From Homalodisca vitripennis (lineage: Eukaryota > Arthropoda > Insecta > Hemiptera > Cicadellidae): DNA of 64,000 nucleotides. The stretch spans positions 189,246,001 through 189,310,000 of the forward strand of contig NC_060207.1 in NCBI RefSeq assembly GCF_021130785.1, read 5' to 3'. Below are positions 50,243 through 62,138 of this stretch, piece after piece (within the stretch, counting starts at the first letter, position 1; the number at the start of each line of letters is the position of its first letter). Position numbers and translations under genes: made by a program. The notes under the pieces are model-generated. The model ran no database searches, was not told the DNA's origin, and was given only the letters and a program-made list of their open reading frames with translations.

Positions 50243-51345
50243 TTAAAATTTAATTGAATGTAATTTTTAGTCTAACCATTACCTCAATGTGGTTTTATAG
50301 TTTCAAGTGAAATTATACTGAAACTAGGATCATAAGAATTATGAAAATTGGACAAAATTGAGGTTAAATCGGTTAGAAGCTACCACATACAATTACATTA
50401 ATCGGCAATTGATATATACATTTTTATGCTCATTGAATGTGTATAGCTGTCACATCCGTAACAAAATAATGTGTGCCCATAAAAAAACCATGTATTTTTA
50501 TAATTTAAAAAGTAATTAAATTTTGTACTACTTATTTATATTGGGTTTTTTCAGTGATTAATATGTTAGTTGCATTAAAAAGATAAAGAAGACAAAATAA
50601 TTGTTTTTCTACAATTTCCTGTTTACAACAAACTTGAATTGCCAAACACATATAAAAAGCAAATGGAATAAATACACTTATCATCTTAGTTTGCGTTTCT
50701 ATTGAAATAATATTTTTAAACAATCCAATGACACATTTATAAATGGTTGTGGACAATCTTTACAACACTATAAATTCACACTTTGAATTGTAAACAAGTC
50801 CTACACTCTGTAAAACAAATAAATTGTTACGCTTTTATAAATTACGAGGTTTGATTGAATTATCCAATACTGGCCTAATGACACTATTGGTTAACACAGT
50901 ATTTAAAGTTTAGGTCACAATTGAAGGAAACCAGAACATTACTGTGTACTACTTACCTTGCAACTATCAAATTTTGTTTCCAGAGATGTAGTGGATAAAT
51001 TATTTGTAAAATGAATATGTCATAACTGTAGAGTCAAATAAGAACTAAGGTTGTCTTAAATATTAGATCATTTTACAGTACAAGAACACTGCACATACTG
51101 AACTACTAAAACTATAGTACCAATACCTAGTAGAATCAAAGTTTTAATAGTCTGTAGATAAATCTAAGGAAATAAAACGGTAGAAATAACAGTACAAAAT
51201 ATTGTTTAAGATCATTTATATATTATAAAAATTAACAAAATCACATCAAGTATAAAGCATTGAATACAAGTTTAGTATCATCATTTAAATATTTTTGATA
51301 TTCAAAGTGTTTGTTTCAAATGCCAGTTTAATTCCAAGGAACTCA
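50243..51345 (+). other. intergenic, 3' flank of the BTB gene
   Basis: AT-rich and featureless to my reading. It should contain the 3' UTR of the - strand gene at 51346-52572. Confidence 0.45.
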
Positions 51346-52572
51346 TCAGTCTATCTCTTTATCAATTGAACCTGTTTTTAAGTGCACTTTAACAATAATA
51401 GTATTATCTTTTACATATCCATCTGAAAGTGCACTCCAAGTCAGGAAGTTTCTCCAGCCCCAATCGTCTTTATCAATACAAAAACAATGTGAAAAGTGCC
51501 TACTAAAATTTTGATTTCTTTCTTGATTGACAAGACAAATTTCAGCATTTATGTTTAACTTCCAAGACAAGTCATCAGGGTTTCCACTGCATGCCACGAA
51601 CAAGGCTAAATTGTCATCCCTCTTCTGAACTAGGATGTGCCAAAAATAGTCTACAAACATGAATAATTGAGATTTATAACCAACACTTTTCAATTCCGAG
51701 ATGTCATTAACAATATGGTAGAATGTTTTTTCAGTGACAACTAATTTACTTCGAGGATCAGTAGAATCACATATGAATTCTAACTGCGGAGCAACACCAG
51801 TACCGAAATACTTGCAAATCTCATTCACTTCTTCACAAGTCAATATACCAGTTGAAACCACTTTTTTACAGAAGTCTTCACAACTAAAAGTACAGACACG
51901 AATAAATTTCAAATGCGGTCGTAATAGGTTTCTCAAAATCTCCCCATCGCCAGACTCAGTAGTGTGTCTTGCCCACTTCACCACAGCATCCCAGACATTA
52001 GTCTCACTTGTATTCAAATGATCTGCCTTCACTATCCGTAACACGCTCAAAGAACTCAGCTGCAGAAATAATTCTGAAGTAAAAATTTCCTTGGTTTTAA
52101 GTGCTACAATTTCCATAATAGCATCTTCTAAACTCTCATCTAAGAAACAAACTTGACTTGACATTGTACAAAATATATTTTCAAAGACCAATGGCAACAC
52201 TTGTAGAATGTGAAACACAACTTTTGGTTTTAGCTCAGTTACCAGATACTTTTCCATCACATACAATAATCTGATACTTTCCTCACATGAAAGCCTTGGT
52301 ATCACATAATCACTCCCTCCATAAAGACATTTCAAGAAAGTCCAAAATGTTCCTGCCTCAACATCTTCAATCTTCACATCGTTCTGTTCAACCAACTCAC
52401 TGAGTTCTAGCATGTTCCGCAGAGGCTCACTATATGCACATACAAAGACTTTCATTGCTCCAATTCTGACAGTTTCATCTAATTCTGACTTTAAAACAAA
52501 GAAACAGTCATTTTTTGATGTGGCCGATAACCAATATTTAACATGTTGCGGTAGATTTTTTTCCACTTTCAT
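51346..52572 (-). CDS. BTB-BACK-MATH domain protein, intronless
   Basis: This is a single uninterrupted 408-residue frame from ATG at 52570-52572 to TGA at 51346. An N-terminal BTB/POZ domain spans about residues 20-115 (VRIGAMKVFVCAYSEPLRNM, then EAGTFWTFLKCLYGGSDYV). A BACK domain covers about 120-230 (FLQLSSLSVLRIVKADHLNT, VWDAVVKWAR). A C-terminal MATH-like domain spans about 295-405 (FWHILVQKR, SWKLNINAEICLVNQE, DDWGWRNFLTWSALSDGYVK). BTB proteins of this kind usually act as adaptors for Cullin-3 ubiquitin ligases, with MATH as a substrate-binding module; that role is inferred here. Lack of introns beside the intron-rich TTC26 suggests retroposition or ancient intron loss. The frame looks intact and under constraint. 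I do not recognise a named orthologue. Confidence 0.85.
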   Translation of the reverse strand: MKVEKNLPQHVKYWLSATSKNDCFFVLKSELDETVRIGAMKVFVCAYSEPLRNMLELSELVEQNDVKIEDVEAGTFWTFLKCLYGGSDYVIPRLSCEESIRLLYVMEKYLVTELKPKVVFHILQVLPLVFENIFCTMSSQVCFLDESLEDAIMEIVALKTKEIFTSELFLQLSSLSVLRIVKADHLNTSETNVWDAVVKWARHTTESGDGEILRNLLRPHLKFIRVCTFSCEDFCKKVVSTGILTCEEVNEICKYFGTGVAPQLEFICDSTDPRSKLVVTEKTFYHIVNDISELKSVGYKSQLFMFVDYFWHILVQKRDDNLALFVACSGNPDDLSWKLNINAEICLVNQERNQNFSRHFSHCFCIDKDDWGWRNFLTWSALSDGYVKDNTIIVKVHLKTGSIDKEID

Positions 52573-53098
52573 TTTTATAACACTAGCACTATATCATAAT
52601 CTCAAACAACAAATTCTAGTAACACCCAAGAATTCAAACTAAAAAACTATGCGATGAAGTCAAAAATGTAGGATCATATATTAGGCTAGGCCTAGTCAAT
52701 AGAACTTCTCACTGACAATGAAAATCACTCAATAAAAAATGTTGACCATTAGCCTGGGTCTATTTCATAACTGTCCTCTATATCTTTTAAACTAGAGTCG
52801 GATTGATATTGTGTAAAATATACATCTTTATCTTTCAGGTCAAATCTTCTTTCTATTAATATGAAGTCTGGAATGAGAATTTACTAATATTTTAACCCTT
52901 TGTCTGCCATTCAAAAACCAATTAGATTAAACCACCTTTACAGCAGCCGTTAGAATGAAAATACATTTTTATAAATTACAGGAAATACCAAATTTTAATA
53001 TTAAATGAGTTTTAGAGTTAAATCTAATTTAGGAGTTTTTATAATTAAAATTTTTTAAACAAATTGTCTCAAAAGTTTTTTTTTTACTTTAAAACACA
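52573..53098 (-). promoter_or_regulatory. upstream region of the BTB-BACK-MATH gene
   Basis: This is the presumed 5' flank and promoter by position only. I see no motif that fixes a transcription start. Confidence 0.3.
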
Positions 53099-53099
53099 A

Positions 53100-53170
<71 letters not shown>
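53099..53170. repeat. (TA)n microsatellite
   Basis: About 70 nt of alternating T and A with single interruptions at each end. Confidence 0.95.
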
Positions 53171-53171
<1 letters not shown>

Positions 53172-54251
53172 CGAGTATGTATATGTATATACAAAATTAA
53201 AACCGAGTTTTATCTTCATTATAAAATTAAGTTTAGCACTAATCATCGACAGTAATTTATCAAATATATTAAAGTTAGATAAATGATTTAATAAATAAAA
53301 ATGTGATCATTTCAAGACCTAAAAAAGAGGAGATTCAGTAACACAACATACTCAGATTTCACTAATCTCGCTGCGATCAGTAAAATAAATGACAAGGTGT
53401 TATACTCATCCCGTGATTGGCCAGGACTACCACATTCATCCTCTTTCTATTGCTGCAATCTTATAGACTAATATGATTGTCCATTGCATGTATGTAGAAA
53501 AAAACAATTTATAAGATATTTCTATTTTCATGATTTACAAACTTATGATTATTGAATTCAACAGATATAGCCAACATATCCTTAGAATTTAATCCAGCCC
53601 ACAGCCATAATTGACTATGTTTTTATTGCATCCATAAAGGTACTTGATTTATAAAACCTGTAGTTTTATTTTACTATAGCATAGTCGTAATTAATTGTAA
53701 TGTAGCGTAGTTATTTATACAACATTTAACAATACACAGTTCCAAGCCAGTAAATGTTTTGTAAGCGTCCACGTGATTTACCTATTCCTTTTCATAAATT
53801 AGTGTACTTAAATGATTAAAATATTGTTAAAATAGTTTTGACAATCTAGCCTTATAAAAAAGGCTTGTTAACATATAACACTTTGACACATTAAACCACT
53901 TGTTCCAAACCAGACATGGTGCAGCCTGCAAAATTCCTCCCATGCATTTGTGCATTATTTATAAGCTTTGCCGTAAAAAAAAAACAATAGCTTCACAAAA
54001 AATAATACTCAAAGTTGTTCTGTCAGTATAGTATTTATTGATATAGAAAATGATCTTGAGAATGAATAACTTTACAGAGAAGTCCGACACTGAGTGCTGT
54101 TGCCATTTCTCAGTCATATGCAAAAGTGTCCAGTGGTTTTCTGTAAACTTGCTAACATTAGGGGAAAAAAACATTATAGTACAGTAGCTATCCAACAGTT
54201 TTCATAAGTCTAAGAAGATGTTATATAATGTATGTATATATTTATAATATA
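53171..54251 (+). other. intergenic, nothing assigned
   Basis: No supportable feature. Confidence 0.45.
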
Positions 54252-54780
54252 TAATGCAAACTTTTGAACTGTGTGAGTAAAGCTGAGATGATGAGCTCCT
54301 GTCCAACTTGGCACTGGAAGCGATACTAGGGTATACTCCTCTGGGACAGGTTGGAAAGGCAGCTGTTATTAGTGTAATGAAGCTCCTGGGTAGAAAGGTT
54401 ACAATGACTAATTTATACGCAAGACACATGACAATAATAATAGAATCTCGTGATGCCGAAATAATAACTAACATGTCTGAGAGCATGGTAGAGAAATACT
54501 CACTTGATGAACCGTATTTCGTCTCAATAGAAAGTAGAGATAAATGGAATGCAAACGAGGTTACCTTACTAAAGATGTTCTGAAGTTGACGGTTCACGTC
54601 TAGACTCCAGGGTAGGGTTTGGAGTAAATGGGCCAAGAGGCAGACTGGCAATGCGCTTAAGAAAATATGGCAAGGTTTAACAAGCAGAATTCATGGCAAT
54701 GAAACATGTGTTAAAGGGCTCACACAGAGAGGACCTACAGATATAGAATATTTAATACTACCAGACTGACAGAAAGTCTG
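54252..54780 (+). mobile_element. RNase H-containing non-LTR retrotransposon fragment
   Basis: An open block (LALEAILGYTPLGQVGKAAV) resembles the RT-RNase H linker of R1/I-type elements. After one stop it is followed by DGSRLDSRVGFGVNGPRG and QAEFMAMKHVLKG, the start of an RNase H fold with its DGS motif. It is a short relic with no RT or tail. This is a different lineage from the CR1/L2-group LINEs in the window, which lack RNase H. Confidence 0.6.
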
Positions 54781-56687
54781 CTACAAATGGTGTATATTGT
54801 ATTTAATCTTGAACTGTTGTATCTACTGAGCTGGAAAGACTATTAAACATATATTTTTAATTAACCATGAACTTAGTAAATATTAAATTTAACCACTTTA
54901 CATAATTTGTTATTTTCCAAATGGTAAATGCTTTTAAAGTGAATAAACAAACAACAGAACAATCAAGTTGCAGAAAACTCTACAAATTGAAAATAAAACC
55001 TTGAAAAAAGAAGTCTTAGTTAAATTGGCTGACACTCGTATTTACAGCAAGAAATGAAAAACATGACTCGAGATAGAATCAGATCAAATTTCTAAGAGTC
55101 TGATAACTGAAGGTATGATGTTATGGACAGTATAAATCTTTATAAATTAATATCTTTAAACCAAAACTATAGCACTCTTCAAAGAAATAACATGGGAACA
55201 CAAATTGGAATTTTTGAAAAAGAAAAAAGTCGTTTTTATCACATTTTTGTACATTTAAAATGAAAAATGTTTAAGAAAGATCTAAAGTACTATCTAGGTA
55301 AGTACTTCCAGACAAAGTGGAAGTAACAGTAAAATTTTCTTTGATAAATTGGAGGCCCTACTGGAATATCTGACTAAATTAAATTGTGACCTTGTAATGT
55401 CTGCAGATTTTAACATTGAGCTCTGCAGAAATTCAAAGGAAACTACAGTGCTACAAAACATTCTTCGCTCTCCTGTTTGTATTACACAAGCTATGAACCT
55501 ATCAGAGGTCTACCATGTACTTTTGACCTTTGATAATATTGCTACCAATCTGACTTCCCCATCTTACATGATTGAGGTTTTGGATTTGTTCATTTCTGAT
55601 CACAAATTCATGAGTGTAGAACTTCTTGTGTGTTCAAATCTGTGGACCGATCATGTACAATGTCAAGAGGTTTTGCTCAATAAACACTGCTTTTTACCTC
55701 TACGTGCTACCTGGATATGCTTCATTGAGTAAGCATGCTATCTGATGTGGACTCTGTAACTTCATTTAAAAGGTCCCAACAAACTTTTGTCTACTGATTG
55801 GACATTCATTTGCCAGAGAAGAACATTAAGGTTTAAAAAAAAAACCTGTAACAAGAGCTAAGTGGTACACACTTGAACTGGAAAATGTTAAAAATAAAAA
55901 CATAGTGATGAGCTTATTTCGACATTCCCAAACAAATGGCCTGGAGTGTCATATAAACTCCAGGAAACACTACAAAAATGCATTGTCCCAAGCCAAGAAG
56001 AAATGTAACAAAAACTGTATTGCAACTGCTAGCAATAAATGTAAAGCAGTGTGGCAGGTTATCAAAATGGAGTATGGTGCCTCATCTGTTACTCATGCAG
56101 CTTTTGATGCAAATGAGTTGTTCATGAAATCGTTGTTCCCTTATCCATGTGTATAAATAATTGTGTGATGGAAAGCAACTTCCCTGCCAAACTTCAAAGG
56201 TTGTGCCAACCTTTAAGAAGGGTAACAGCAACGAATGTATCAGCTATAGACTGATGTCCCTGGTCCCTATTTTCTCCAAAATTTTTGAAACAGTTATAAA
56301 AAATCCGGTGAGCGCTTTCTTTGAACAAAAACATTTTAAGCACTTGTCAGGTTTTAGGCAGAGTAGTGCTTAAAATGCACTATGAACATCAAATGCACGA
56401 TGCATTCAATGAGCTTGTATCCTTCATCCACTCTGACCTTCAATTGGGATAACCCACTGGTACTGCCTTGTGAGACCTGTCAAAGGCCTTTGACTGTGTC
56501 GATTGGGACATACTCATGAGTAAGCTAGAATTGTAGAGTGATTGAACGTCAACATGCTCTTTTCAAGTCATACCTCTGTGAAAGGTACCAAACTGTTTGT
56601 TCCAATGGACAATTTTCTGAATGATTTGAGGTTAAGTACAGGTACCACATGGATCATTACTTAGACCCTTTCTATTCATTAGAATGG

Positions 56688-58164
56688 AAGGGCACTGTGA
56701 AATGGAAAATTTTTAATTTTTTGACATTTTTAGATTTTTATTGATTCTTATTCCTTGAAATATTACCTTTAAAATGATATACAATACATATAGGTAGCTG
56801 TTTTATTTCATTTTGAAAAATTTGATTATATATGGTGATGTACGCTACTATGGAAACAAAAAATCTAGTTCTCTCACGACATCATAAGTTTTCATCACTA
56901 CACACAATGCTTGATAGCAAACCTTATGATAGCAAACCTTATGAGAATTGTGACATAAATAAACTTGAATGCATTGGTCACATTCAAAAACGCAGGGGAA
57001 CTAGGTTACGGAAACTGAAATCATCGAATAAAGGAAAACTGTCAGATGGGAAACCATTATCCGGAAAAAACCGTCTCACTGACCTGGCAATTCAAAAGAT
57101 TCAATTGTTTTATGGATTAGCAATAAGAAGGAATACAACAAGTGAGAAAGACATGCAGAGAGCTGTATGGGCTACCTTCTACCATATAATGTCTAACAAC
57201 AACAAACCAACGCACGAACTCTGCCCATCCGGAGACGACACTTGGTGCAAGTACAAAAAAGCTATGGTTTTGGGTCTCACATATGATCATTCAAAACATT
57301 TTCACCTACCTGAAACAATAATGCTTGAAATAAAGCCTATATTCAAGTCTTTGTCTGATCCTGTTCTTCTAAATAAATGTTTGAAAGGGAAGTCGCAGAA
57401 CCCAAATGAATCACTCAATAATTTGATATGGTCACGAATTCCGAAAAGAACATTTGTAGGACTGTCCACTTTGAATTTTGGAGTGTCAGAAGCTGTATTA
57501 ACTTTCAATAATGGATATGTCTCCAAGGCAAAGGTGTTTGAACATCTAGGCCTTCAAGCTGGAAAACATTTTGTGAAAACAATGGAATTCTTCGATCGAA
57601 AGCGAGTCAACGAAGCAGACAAGGCGATGAATGAACTCGAGAAGAAAATAAGAATCAGGAGAACAATGGCTAAAAGAAACTTGGAAGACCAATATGCAGA
57701 GCTAGAAACCCCAGACAACCCCTCATACAGTGCTGGTGGCCATTAAATAGGTATTATTGTACATTAAAACTGTTATAAAACTTATTTTGTTTAATTACCA
57801 AAAGTTACCTTTTTTTAACTTTCACTACACATATCTCAGAAACCACTCAATATATCTTGTTGAAATTTTTACTGTAGTTTTATAACTGCTAAATAAAGTT
57901 CATAACACAAGGATATATAAATATAATTTATACGTACCAAATAAAAAAATATTTTTTAATCAATTTTTTGAAAAATGTTAAAGACTAATAAGGTAAATTT
58001 AATAAAAAATTCCCATGAACTTGTAAAAAAATAATCTTGTGTTAGGAACTAGATAAAAAGTTAATCTTTAAAACAAAACAAAAATTAAAACAATATCTCA
58101 AGTAGAAAAAAAGTTATGTGCATTATAGCTAACATTGAGTTTAAATGGAGTTCTGAGTGCCCTT
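56688..58164 (+). mobile_element. Mutator-like DNA transposon inserted in the LINE relic
   Basis: The ends AAGGGCACT (56688) and, reverse-complemented, AAGGGCACT (to 58164) mark an element of about 1.48 kb that interrupts the RT between its GVPQG and YADD motifs. Beyond the 9-bp tips the inverted repeat weakens. I could not see a clear flanking duplication. It carries the transposase frame below. Confidence 0.72.
56832..57746 (+). CDS. Mutator-like transposase, C-terminal part
   Basis: A 304-residue open frame. Conserved blocks: NKLECIGHIQKRRGTRLRKL, GKNRLTDLAIQKIQLFYGLA, HELCPSGDDTWCKYKKA, LKGKSQNPNESLNNLIWSRI and EAVLTFNNGY. These match the C-terminal half of the Mutator-like transposase domain family found in many animals. 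The N-terminal catalytic part is absent, so the element is internally or 5' deleted although the frame is intact. The true start is unknown; the given ATG may be only the first Met in a remnant. Two tandem SKPYD/SKPYE repeats occur near residue 30. Confidence 0.8.
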   Translation: MVMYATMETKNLVLSRHHKFSSLHTMLDSKPYDSKPYENCDINKLECIGHIQKRRGTRLRKLKSSNKGKLSDGKPLSGKNRLTDLAIQKIQLFYGLAIRRNTTSEKDMQRAVWATFYHIMSNNNKPTHELCPSGDDTWCKYKKAMVLGLTYDHSKHFHLPETIMLEIKPIFKSLSDPVLLNKCLKGKSQNPNESLNNLIWSRIPKRTFVGLSTLNFGVSEAVLTFNNGYVSKAKVFEHLGLQAGKHFVKTMEFFDRKRVNEADKAMNELEKKIRIRRTMAKRNLEDQYAELETPDNPSYSAGGH

Positions 58165-59005
58165 TGATTCAGTTTCTTATGTACGCTTGAAATCCATAAT
58201 ATTTGGTGATGATGCAACTTTTGCCACTTCACACTTACCAATTGTTTCTTTACAGAAACAAACCGACAGTTTTCTTTTACACATGACTGATACAAAGCCA
58301 ACATTTTTTTATAAATGTAGAGAAAACAAAAAATGTATTTTTCTTTTAGTAACCATGGTAATAATGATAGTAGGCTAATGTTCAAGCTTTTAGGAATTAT
58401 TGCTTGATTCTAAGCTATCCTGGAATCCATATATTGACTATGTTTGTAAAAGGTTGCATAGAGTGATTTACTACCTAAGAAACCTCGTACAATGCATATC
58501 AAATAATAGTTTAAGAATGGTTTATTTTGCTTAATTTCATAGCATAGTACCATATGGTTTTTTTCTTTTGGGACAAGTCCAATGGAATAGAAAGTGTTTT
58601 GAAAGCACAAAAAGAGGCCATGAGAATTTCAGATTGTACTGATCACAGAGCTCACTCAGGCCCATCTTTGTAAAATTACGAATATAACAGTTGTAAATCT
58701 TTACATACTTTTTACTCAGTTGCATGTTAGGAATAATTTTAGCATCTTCCCACTTAATATGCATGTACATTATTATATTACAAGAAACTGAGATTTAATT
58801 AATAGGCCATGTACACAAGATGGAGCAAGATCTTGTCTTCCTATGAGTTTGTTGGTACATCTCTTTAATACATTACATTTAAGTGCTCTGAATGTCACTA
58901 AAACGATTTTAAAGTCATGCATGATTAGCTTATTGAAAGACTCTTTCACAAACGATGCATTTTACAGTTCTGACACTAGCACGTTAAAGTTTGAGGAGTT
59001 ATGAG

Positions 59006-61479
59006 TTGTAAGTTGCATGTGAATTTTAATTTTTACCTAACTATAGATTATTTGTTAATTTTATTTTTCATACGTTACCATATAAAAGTATCATGCTGCC
59101 ATGCTTAGTTAGGATTATTCAAAAATGGCAGTTCACAAAATGCTGATTTATGCAGCACTGATAAAGAACCCTAAACTCTCTAGAAAGATGTTGACTGCAA
59201 ATAACAATGAAAGAAACAGATAACGTGATGCAAAGTAAACAAGTGGAACAAAATATTAATTTCACTTTCAATATAAAAAATCATTGTCAATATGAGTAAT
59301 TTTAAACTATTACTGTACAGTACCTAATTTTCTCTGATAAAATAAGACATTACTTTACTCTATCTGAATAGGTTTTTTGCTATTAAGGTGTATTGGAAGT
59401 GTTTTAATTATGAGCTATTTTATATCATTTTAAGTATTGCAAAGAAAATATAAACAAAAACAAAATAGCAAGTAATGTATAAATTATTGCATTTTCATCT
59501 ACTATTTTAACTAAACGATTTTTAAATATTTCATATCTGATTTGTAGTAACTTGTTTGTATCTGATATATAAGTAATGTAATGAAGCTAACTTTACTGAG
59601 GATGGAAAGATAAACTAAGATACATGCTACCAATAAAATGTCCATTGTTTACAATTGGACAAGATACTGTTGTGCACTAAGAACAACGCACCTGGTTGAG
59701 GAACTCACATGATCTGAACTTGATTTTAGGATAATAACTCACAAGGTATTTTAGTTTTTCACCAAAAGAGGGGACCACCAAAATCCACACAGATGGTAAG
59801 GGCTGATCAGTAGGCTACTTTTACATGCTCGGATCACGTTGGGCAATTTGGCACATAAGGATGAACTGATAAAATAATGTCCCTGTCCACTAGCAAACCT
59901 TGGTGGCATTTTCGCCACCAGCTCGCACTAAAACTTTTTAACATCTAAATTTATGCTCATGTTTCATAAGTATTCTGACCTCCATGAGTATTGAATTGAT
60001 TCATTAAATAATGTGAGGGGCACAGCAGTATAATAAGCAGCTACCACAATTGAATAAGGAAACCAAATTATTTATTAGAAATATCAAAAGTATCGAATAA
60101 ATAAACATCTAATTATAGTTATTTACAATTAATTTCGGTTATCTGTTTTTAATGTATTATAACAATATTGTTTAAAGTTAATCCAAACAAATTAAAATCA
60201 TTTGTATGGTATATTTGGAATGTTGTTTATATGGTTTGTAATGGCTACAACTACAATAGCAATGAAATGTCTAAATTACTACTTTTTAGACATAAAAACA
60301 TTGCTCAATTATATTATAATAGGAAATACATACAACGTAATTCGGTTTGTCATTTTGTTTTTATGTTGTCTGGTAGTTTAGATAGTCAGAAATATTGATG
60401 GTTCGATTGTCAAGGTGCAGGGCTGCAGAATAATGGGCAACCACCATAATCAAATTATCGATATTCATGATTATCTAAACTACCGAAAACACAAATGTCG
60501 AACCGAACTACTTTAAAGATAAGTAGGCCTATTTCAAATTACAGTCTAGTTCAGTTATTTTAAAATCTTCTCCAACGTCAGATCACATATGTACGATCTA
60601 GGACGTGATTTGAGGTCGGGAAAATACAGATCAGAAATGCCCCTGGCCATCAGTGCGGGCTTTGGTGGCACCTTCACTACGCACTTATGGCAAAATAAGA
60701 AAAACATCCCTTGAGATAATATCCAAATTCAAGCTCAGATCACGTGTTAATCTTGTATAAATAAATTTTTTAAATTTATAATACGTATGTATAGCCTAAA
60801 AACCAATAGTAGATAAGGACTTCATAGTCCCCTATAATAATAAATTGTGTTGTATAGTGAAAATTTGAATTAACCCGTTTATAATTTAAAAAATTATCAG
60901 TCTGTTACATTTAAGTTAGTTAGCTACATTTTTGTATATAAACATGTTACCACAGTAATAAGTAAATCTGGAGCGTAATATCTCAACACGTTATCTTGTA
61001 ATAAGTTATTGATAAACAACAACATTTCTCATCTCTAGCAGCCATTACCATAAACATGATTGTTATAATTTATTTGGAACAATAATGTCATGAACTAAAT
61101 TACTTTAATAACTTTTAAGATTGTACTATAGTGAAGCTATATTTTTATATGTCAAAGAAATATACGCATTCTGACTATATAAAATAATACAACTTGTTTA
61201 TGCTAAATTTGAGCAGCGTAATACTTACACAGGGTAAACATGTCTGACAGTATTCAAATTGTTTCAATCGTGATTCGATATTATCGAGTGTTTGACGCCA
61301 TTAATTGCTATTAACTATAATTAGAATTTATTTGTATTCAATAGATTAGTTATTGCTTATCGATAATTTGGTACCCCTATTTTATTGTGTGTTGGCCACT
61401 TACTATACTGCAATTGAAGTTAATAATAATACAGAATCACCAGGATCTGCACTCCTTAGATTATATTATATTCCAATCA
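59006..61479 (+). repeat. repeat-rich intergenic stretch
   Basis: No gene is seen. A sequence at about 60637-60715 (GGCCATCAGTGCGGGCTTTG followed by AAAAACATCCCTTGAGATA) recurs in diverged form inside the 62190-62946 element (near 62570), and a weaker relative lies near 59880. The foldback at 60341-60507 is inside this stretch. Confidence 0.5.
60341..60507. repeat. foldback inverted repeat, arms ~55 bp
   Basis: The left arm begins TTCGGTTTGTCATTTTG and includes GGTAGTTTAGATAGTCA. The reverse complement of the right arm begins TTCGGTTCGACATTTGTG and includes GGTAGTTTAGATAATCA. The arms are separated by about 55 bp. It is probably a small foldback or MITE fragment. Confidence 0.65.
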
Positions 61480-61552
61480 TATGTTAGTTTGGTTATTTCA
61501 AATCATATGTGACAGAAACGGCCAAGTACAATATAACTAAATAGTAAAAAGG

Positions 61553-61621
61553 GCTCTGTGGGGTAGTGAAAGCCCATTCACCCGGCAAGACAAAGACCCG
61601 GGTTCGAGTCCCCGGCAGAGC
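61553..61621 (+). tRNA. tRNA-like unit 1 (anticodon loop GGC), probable pseudogene
   Basis: Acceptor arms GCTCTGT and GCAGAGC pair with one G-U. The T arm GGGTTCGAGTCCC contains a canonical B box. The anticodon loop reads CCGGCAA (GGC), but the anticodon stem is mismatched compared with the other units and the D arm is damaged. TTTTT follows at about 61626. It is likely inactive as a tRNA. Confidence 0.5.
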
Positions 61622-61811
61622 AAGTACTTTTTGTGATTCAATGTTTATTGAAATTAAATTCAGCTATTGTCATTTATACAAATTTAATTAATGTACATAA
61701 AAGTCATTTGACAGGTACATGGTCTTCTGATCATATCTTAAGTTTGGTTATTTAAACGCATATGTGACAGAAACGGCCAAGTATAATATAATTGAATCAT
61801 AAAAAGTAAGG

Positions 61812-61875
61812 GCTCTGTGGTGTAGTAGTAGCATACCAAGCAAGTGAGAGATCTGGTTTCGAGTCCCGGCAGAGC
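61812..61875 (+). tRNA. tRNA-like unit 2, deleted anticodon, pseudogene
   Basis: It keeps the acceptor arms GCTCTGT/GCAGAGC, an A-box-like TGGTGTAGTAG and a B-box-like GGTTTCGAGTCCC. A deletion removes part of the anticodon loop (CCAAGCAAGTGAG). TTTTT follows. Confidence 0.5.
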
Positions 61876-62063
61876 AAGTACTTTTTGTGGTTTAATGTTT
61901 ATTAAAATTAAATTCCGCTATTGGCATTTATACAAAATTAATGACTGTAAATCAGATTGTTAAACAAGTAATTTGTCTTCCGATCATATTTTAATTTGAT
62001 TACTTAAACGTATATGTCAGAGAAACGGCCTAGTACAATATAATTAAATCGTAAAAAGTAGGG

Positions 62064-62138
62064 GATCTGTGGTGTAGTGGGTTAGGCTAGCACAATCACC
62101 TGGCAAGTGAAAGATCTGGGTTTGAGTCCCGACTGAGT
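62064..62138 (+). tRNA. tRNA-like unit 3 (anticodon loop CTGGCAA), pseudogene
   Basis: The anticodon stem is well paired (TCAC/GTGA) around loop CTGGCAA, giving anticodon GGC. The T arm is GGGTTTGAGTCCC. The acceptor arms are degraded and there is a small insertion in the D arm. TTTT follows. Confidence 0.5.

Larger units (their letters stand above)
55280..59005 (+). mobile_element. old LINE relic, split by a Mutator-like element
   Basis: Endonuclease remains lie at 55349-55732 (VMSADFNIELC and a later SDHKFMSVEL). The linker is 55905-56156 (SNKCKAVWQVIK). RT begins near 56161 (VVPTFKKGNSNECISYRLMS), followed by DLSKAFDCVDWDILMSKLE near 56475 and a VPHGSLLRPFLFI block near 56645. It is cut by the element at 56688-58164. 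The RT resumes at 58165 with IFGDDATFATS, the degraded YADD region, then C-terminal blocks to about 59005. Numerous stops. Confidence 0.75.
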
